In this document: positions 27,726 to 30,837 of the stretch, one piece after another
Layout: each line of letters begins with the position of its first letter
Position numbering within the stretch: position 1 is the stretch's first letter
Assembly: GCA_934502905.1 (NCBI GenBank)
Contig: CAKSVK010000021.1
Location: forward strand, 1-30,837
DNA: 30,837 nucleotides
Source of the DNA: an uncultured Chitinophagaceae bacterium
Lineage (GTDB): Bacteria; Bacteroidota; Bacteroidia; Chitinophagales; Chitinophagaceae
Direction: 5' to 3'
Made by a program: the position numbers and the translations under genes
Notes under the pieces: model-generated
Database searches by the model: none
What the model was told of the DNA's origin: nothing
The model's input: the letters and a program-made list of their open reading frames with translations, nothing else

Positions 27726-29591
27726 ATGAAAAAGAGATTAACGGTTGCACAGGCAACTATCGAATTTCTGAAAAACCAGTATGTGGAAAGAGATGGAGCA
27801 GAACAGCCTTTCTTTGCAGGGTGCTTTGGTATTTTCGGACATGGCAATGTGGCGGGTCTGGGACAGGCATTGCAGGAGAACCCCGATTTCAGGTATTACC
27901 AGTGTCGTAATGAGCAAAGTATGGTACATACCGCTGTTGCCTATGCGAAAGTAAAAAACAGGCTGGGTGCATTTGTGTGTACCACCTCCATAGGTCCTGG
28001 CGCTACCAACATGCTGACGGGGGCCGCGCTGGCAACCATCAATCGCTTACCCGTGCTGCTGCTGCCCGGCGATATTTTCGCTACCCGCGAACCGGCGCCG
28101 GTGTTGCAGCAACTGGAAAGCGCCCAGACACAGGATATTTCGGTGAATGATTGCTTTAAGCCGGTATCCAAATACTGGGATCGTATCAATCGTCCGGAAC
28201 AACTGATCTATGCGTTGCCCGAAGTGATGCGGGTATTAACATCACCCGCTGAAACAGGTACGGTTACCCTGTCCATGCCCCAGGATGTGCAAACACATGC
28301 GTATGATTTCCCTGCGGCATTGTTTGAAAAAAGAGTATGGCATATACCAAGAACAAGGCCTGACCAAAACGCGTTGAAGAAAGCGGCGGAATGGATCAGG
28401 ACAGCTAAAAAGCCTGTGATCGTAGCCGGCGGTGGCGCCATCTACAGCGCAGCCTCCGAAGCATTGGATTCCTTTGCAACACGAACCGGCATACCGGTAG
28501 GGGAGACTTTTGCCGGTAAAGGCGCCACCATGTATAATGCACCTTATAATATTGGCGGACTGGGTGCTACCGGAACCAAATATGCGATCGATATTGCCAA
28601 TGAAGCAGACCTGGTGATTGGTATCGGCACCCGTTACAGTGATTTTACCACCGCATCCAAATCGATATTCAAGCACCCGGAGGTAAAGTTTATCAATATC
28701 AATGTAAACGAGTTTGATTCGTATAAGCACAATGCCCTGCCATTAACCGGCGATGCGAAAGTGACTTTGGAAGAACTGCAAACATTGCTGGGATCGTATG
28801 AAGTAGATGCCGCTTATCGCAAAAAGATAACGGATATCAATAAGGCCTGGGATGAAGAAGTGACAGCCATTTATGCCAGCGGGAACGGAACGAATCCCCC
28901 GATCGACCAGGCATTGGTAATAGGTACGCTCAACAGCTTTATGAACCCCGAAGACATCATGATCAATGCTTCTGGCAGTGCACCAGGTGATCTTCACAAG
29001 CTGTGGCGTGCAACCAATCCTAAAAATTTCCACCTGGAATACGGTTATTCTACCATGGGATACGAAATAGCTGCAGGGTTGGGTGCCAAGATGGCTGCCC
29101 CTGAAAGGGAAATATACGTGATCTGCGGTGACGGCGGTTACCTGATGAATAACCATGAAATTGTTACCGCCATCCAGGAAGGGATCCGGTTTACTATTGT
29201 ATTGATCAACAATGATGGATTTGCCAGTATAGGCGGGTTAAGTGAAAGTATCGGAGGAGAAAGATTCGGGACAAAATACCGCTACCGCGATGAACAAAGC
29301 GGACACTTGTCTGGAGAAGTGTTGCCGGTAGACCTGGCAAAAAATGCCGAAAGCCTTGGGGCGGTAGTGATCAAAGCAACCGATGCGGATTCGCTGCGAA
29401 GTGCATTAGGCGAAGCCAAAAGGCAGGATAGGGTAACGGTGGTATACATAGAAACCCACCTGCACCGTACAGTAAAAGGATATAATGCATGGTGGGAAGT
29501 GCCGGTGGCGGAAGTGTCGCAATCTGCGTCGGTGCAAAAGGCATTTGAAACGTATAAGGAAAATAAAAAGCAACAAAGGATATTTTTATAG
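27726..29591 (+). CDS. iolD: 3D-(3,5/4)-trihydroxycyclohexane-1,2-dione hydrolase
   Basis: A 621-residue thiamine-diphosphate enzyme that opens the ring of the dehydrated inosose to give 5-deoxy-glucuronate (third step). It has the three-domain acetolactate-synthase-like fold. The Glu that activates ThDP is Glu63 in YQCRNEQSMVHTA; the Mg/ThDP-binding motif is GDGG (Asp469) with the Asn-Asn pair at 495-496 in LINNDGF; DMQ-like CTTSIGPGATNMLTGAAL belongs to the first domain. The N-terminal LTVAQATIEFLKNQYVERDG and the C-terminal 'TVKGYNAWWEVPVAEVS' are typical of IolD and separate it from acetolactate synthase. Length matches IolD (about 620-640). Confidence is high. Confidence 0.96.
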   Translation: MKKRLTVAQATIEFLKNQYVERDGAEQPFFAGCFGIFGHGNVAGLGQALQENPDFRYYQCRNEQSMVHTAVAYAKVKNRLGAFVCTTSIGPGATNMLTGAALATINRLPVLLLPGDIFATREPAPVLQQLESAQTQDISVNDCFKPVSKYWDRINRPEQLIYALPEVMRVLTSPAETGTVTLSMPQDVQTHAYDFPAALFEKRVWHIPRTRPDQNALKKAAEWIRTAKKPVIVAGGGAIYSAASEALDSFATRTGIPVGETFAGKGATMYNAPYNIGGLGATGTKYAIDIANEADLVIGIGTRYSDFTTASKSIFKHPEVKFININVNEFDSYKHNALPLTGDAKVTLEELQTLLGSYEVDAAYRKKITDINKAWDEEVTAIYASGNGTNPPIDQALVIGTLNSFMNPEDIMINASGSAPGDLHKLWRATNPKNFHLEYGYSTMGYEIAAGLGAKMAAPEREIYVICGDGGYLMNNHEIVTAIQEGIRFTIVLINNDGFASIGGLSESIGGERFGTKYRYRDEQSGHLSGEVLPVDLAKNAESLGAVVIKATDADSLRSALGEAKRQDRVTVVYIETHLHRTVKGYNAWWEVPVAEVSQSASVQKAFETYKENKKQQRIFL

Positions 29592-29597
29592 AAATAT

Positions 29598-29659
29598 ACG
29601 AAGCAGGTGTTATGCGTAGTCGGAGACTACGCATCTCCTATGTTCTTCCGGGACTTCGT
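29598..29659. repeat. Palindromic repeat between iolD and iolE
   Basis: The core is a perfect 10-bp stem, ATGCGTAGTC (29612-29621) and GACTACGCAT (29625-29634), with a 3-nt loop GGA. An outer pair ACGAAG (29598-29603) and CTTCGT (29654-29659) encloses it. It fills almost all of the 92-bp gap. It has no T-run, so it does not look like a terminator; it resembles a small dispersed intergenic element. Confidence 0.6.
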
Positions 29660-29683
29660 CTCGCCAAATAATAAAACAATGTT

Positions 29684-30592
29684 ATGAATTTTCAGAATAT
29701 TCAACTGGGCATTGCCCCCATCAACTGGACGAACGACGATATGCCTGAACTCGGTGCGGAAAACACATTTGAGCAATGCATCAGCGAAATGGCGCTGGCA
29801 GGGTTTAGCGGTTGTGAAGTAGGGAATAAATTTCCCCGCGATACCGCGGTCCTGAAAAAAGCGTTGGAATTGCGTGGACTGCAGATCTGTAACCAATGGA
29901 ACAGTTATGAGCTGACAACAAAATCCCTGGAGGAGAATATCAAAAATTTTACCGCCCTGCTCGATTTCCTGGAAGCCATGGGCGCCGGAGTGATCGGCGG
30001 TGGAGAAACGGGTAACAGTTGCCAGGGAAAAAAAGACGTGCCGGTGCTGGAGGGAAAAGGCATGCTGCACACAGAAGAAGAGTGGAAGCGGTTTACACAT
30101 GGCTTGAATGCACTGGGAAAGATCGCCCGCGACCGGGGTATGAAGCTGGCATTCCATCACCACATGGGTACCTGTATCCAGACAAAAGCTGAAACAGAAA
30201 GAATGCTCAATGAGACCGATCCCGAAAATGTATGGCTCAATTACGACTGCGGGCATTTTTACTTTGCCGGCGAAGATCCTGTGGCCTGCCTGGAACAATT
30301 TATCAGCAGAACAGCGCATATTCACCTCAAAGACATCCGCCCGCGCATTTTGCAAAAAGTAAAGGATGACCGGATGAGCTTTCTGGATGCGGTAAAAGAT
30401 GGTGCATTTACCGTACCCGGGGACAAGGAAGGATGTATTGATTTTCCGGCATTGTTTGATATTATCAGGAAATCGGATTATACCGGCTGGCTGGTGGTAG
30501 AAGCCGAGCAGGATCCTGCAAAAGCGAACCCGCTGGAATATGCAAAAATAGCAAGGGGTTATATAAAAGAAGTAAGCGGGGGTATCCTATAG
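29684..30592 (+). CDS. iolE: myo-inosose-2 dehydratase
   Basis: A 302-residue TIM-barrel enzyme of the xylose-isomerase/AP-endonuclease-2 superfamily that dehydrates 2-keto-myo-inositol (second step). IolE hallmarks are the start LGIAPINWTNDDMPELG, then GCEVGNKFP, a LAFHHHMGTCIQT segment, NYDCGHFYFAGEDP, IHLKDIR and VVEAEQDP, which carry the metal ligands (Glu, Asp, His, Glu). Length matches (about 295-305). It is the last gene of the operon in this window. No iolH or iolI is seen here. Identification is strong by motif and context. Confidence 0.96.
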   Translation: MNFQNIQLGIAPINWTNDDMPELGAENTFEQCISEMALAGFSGCEVGNKFPRDTAVLKKALELRGLQICNQWNSYELTTKSLEENIKNFTALLDFLEAMGAGVIGGGETGNSCQGKKDVPVLEGKGMLHTEEEWKRFTHGLNALGKIARDRGMKLAFHHHMGTCIQTKAETERMLNETDPENVWLNYDCGHFYFAGEDPVACLEQFISRTAHIHLKDIRPRILQKVKDDRMSFLDAVKDGAFTVPGDKEGCIDFPALFDIIRKSDYTGWLVVEAEQDPAKANPLEYAKIARGYIKEVSGGIL

Positions 30593-30837
30593 GCCCGGCA
30601 GTTGCGGGGATAAAAATGGGATTTTTGGATATATGATTGTTGATTTTTCGCAGGCGGATAACGACATCCGCCTATAGCTTCTCTTACCGATCAGTGGCTC
30701 TCTTATCGGATAATTTGCATTGCGCGGCAATTTGACCTTTTATTGCGGCATTTGTTTATCCCTGATTTTGCCGCAATGAGAATAGTTCTCGCCGAAGGTA
30801 ACTTTTCTTACCGCAGGCAAATACGCCAGGTCAAAAT
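30593..30837. other. Non-coding 3' end with three inverted repeats
   Basis: No gene is convincing. Inverted repeats: AGGCGGAT/ATCCGCCT with a 6-nt loop (30652-30659 and 30666-30673, a possible weak terminator for the operon without a clear T-run); ATTGC-gcg-GCAAT (30719-30731); and ATTGCGGCA/TGCCGCAAT (30742-30750 and 30769-30777). A frame on the plus strand is open from 30662 to the end and has an ATG at 30776 (MRIVLAEGNFSYRRQIRQVK), but it is too short to judge and may continue beyond the window. Confidence 0.4.

Overview
The window looks like chromosomal DNA of a Bacteroidota bacterium, most likely of the Chitinophagaceae type. The evidence is a SusC/SusD pair, a type IX secretion (T9SS) C-terminal domain, A-rich leaders with few Shine-Dalgarno sites, several near-perfect Bacteroidota promoters (TTTG, 17-19 nt, TAnnTTTG), and sigma-70-unlike -10 boxes. 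No database was searched; genus-level placement is inference.

Layout. 1-9.3 kb holds mostly core genes: the 3' part of an FAD-dependent oxidoreductase, a TPR protein, two small exported proteins of unknown function, yidC (membrane protein insertase), pyrG (CTP synthase), and a secreted SGNH hydrolase with a T9SS sorting domain. 9.3-14.5 kb holds a regulatory gap followed by a susC-susD pair that ends in a strong bidirectional terminator. 14.8-18.8 kb is a leftward cluster: DUF3817 membrane protein, Tat-type Gfo/Idh oxidoreductase, exported alpha/beta hydrolase and exported FG-GAP propeller protein, which may modify sugars in the periplasm. 19.0-30.6 kb is a myo-inositol catabolic locus: a divergent LacI-type regulator and the rightward genes iolB, iolC, iolA/mmsA, iolG, an SSS symporter, an iolJ-like aldolase, iolD and iolE.

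How the genes work together. The symporter imports inositol; IolG oxidises it to 2-keto-inositol; IolE dehydrates this; IolD opens the ring; IolB isomerises the product to 2-deoxy-5-keto-gluconate; IolC phosphorylates it; the IolJ-like aldolase splits it to DHAP and malonic semialdehyde; IolA converts the latter to acetyl-CoA. All seven enzymatic steps are present. A 20-bp near-perfect palindrome sits on the predicted iolB promoter and is the obvious candidate operator for the LacI-type regulator.

The least explained material is non-coding: three different hairpin-rich repeat-like insertions inside the iol operon (24.7, 27.4-27.7 and 29.6 kb), one of which has been read into the C-terminus of the aldolase, palindromes overlapping promoter boxes, and two promoters placed so close to their start codons that the mRNAs could be leaderless. 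I did not find a clearly new defence or mobile system, CRISPR array, tRNA or rRNA.
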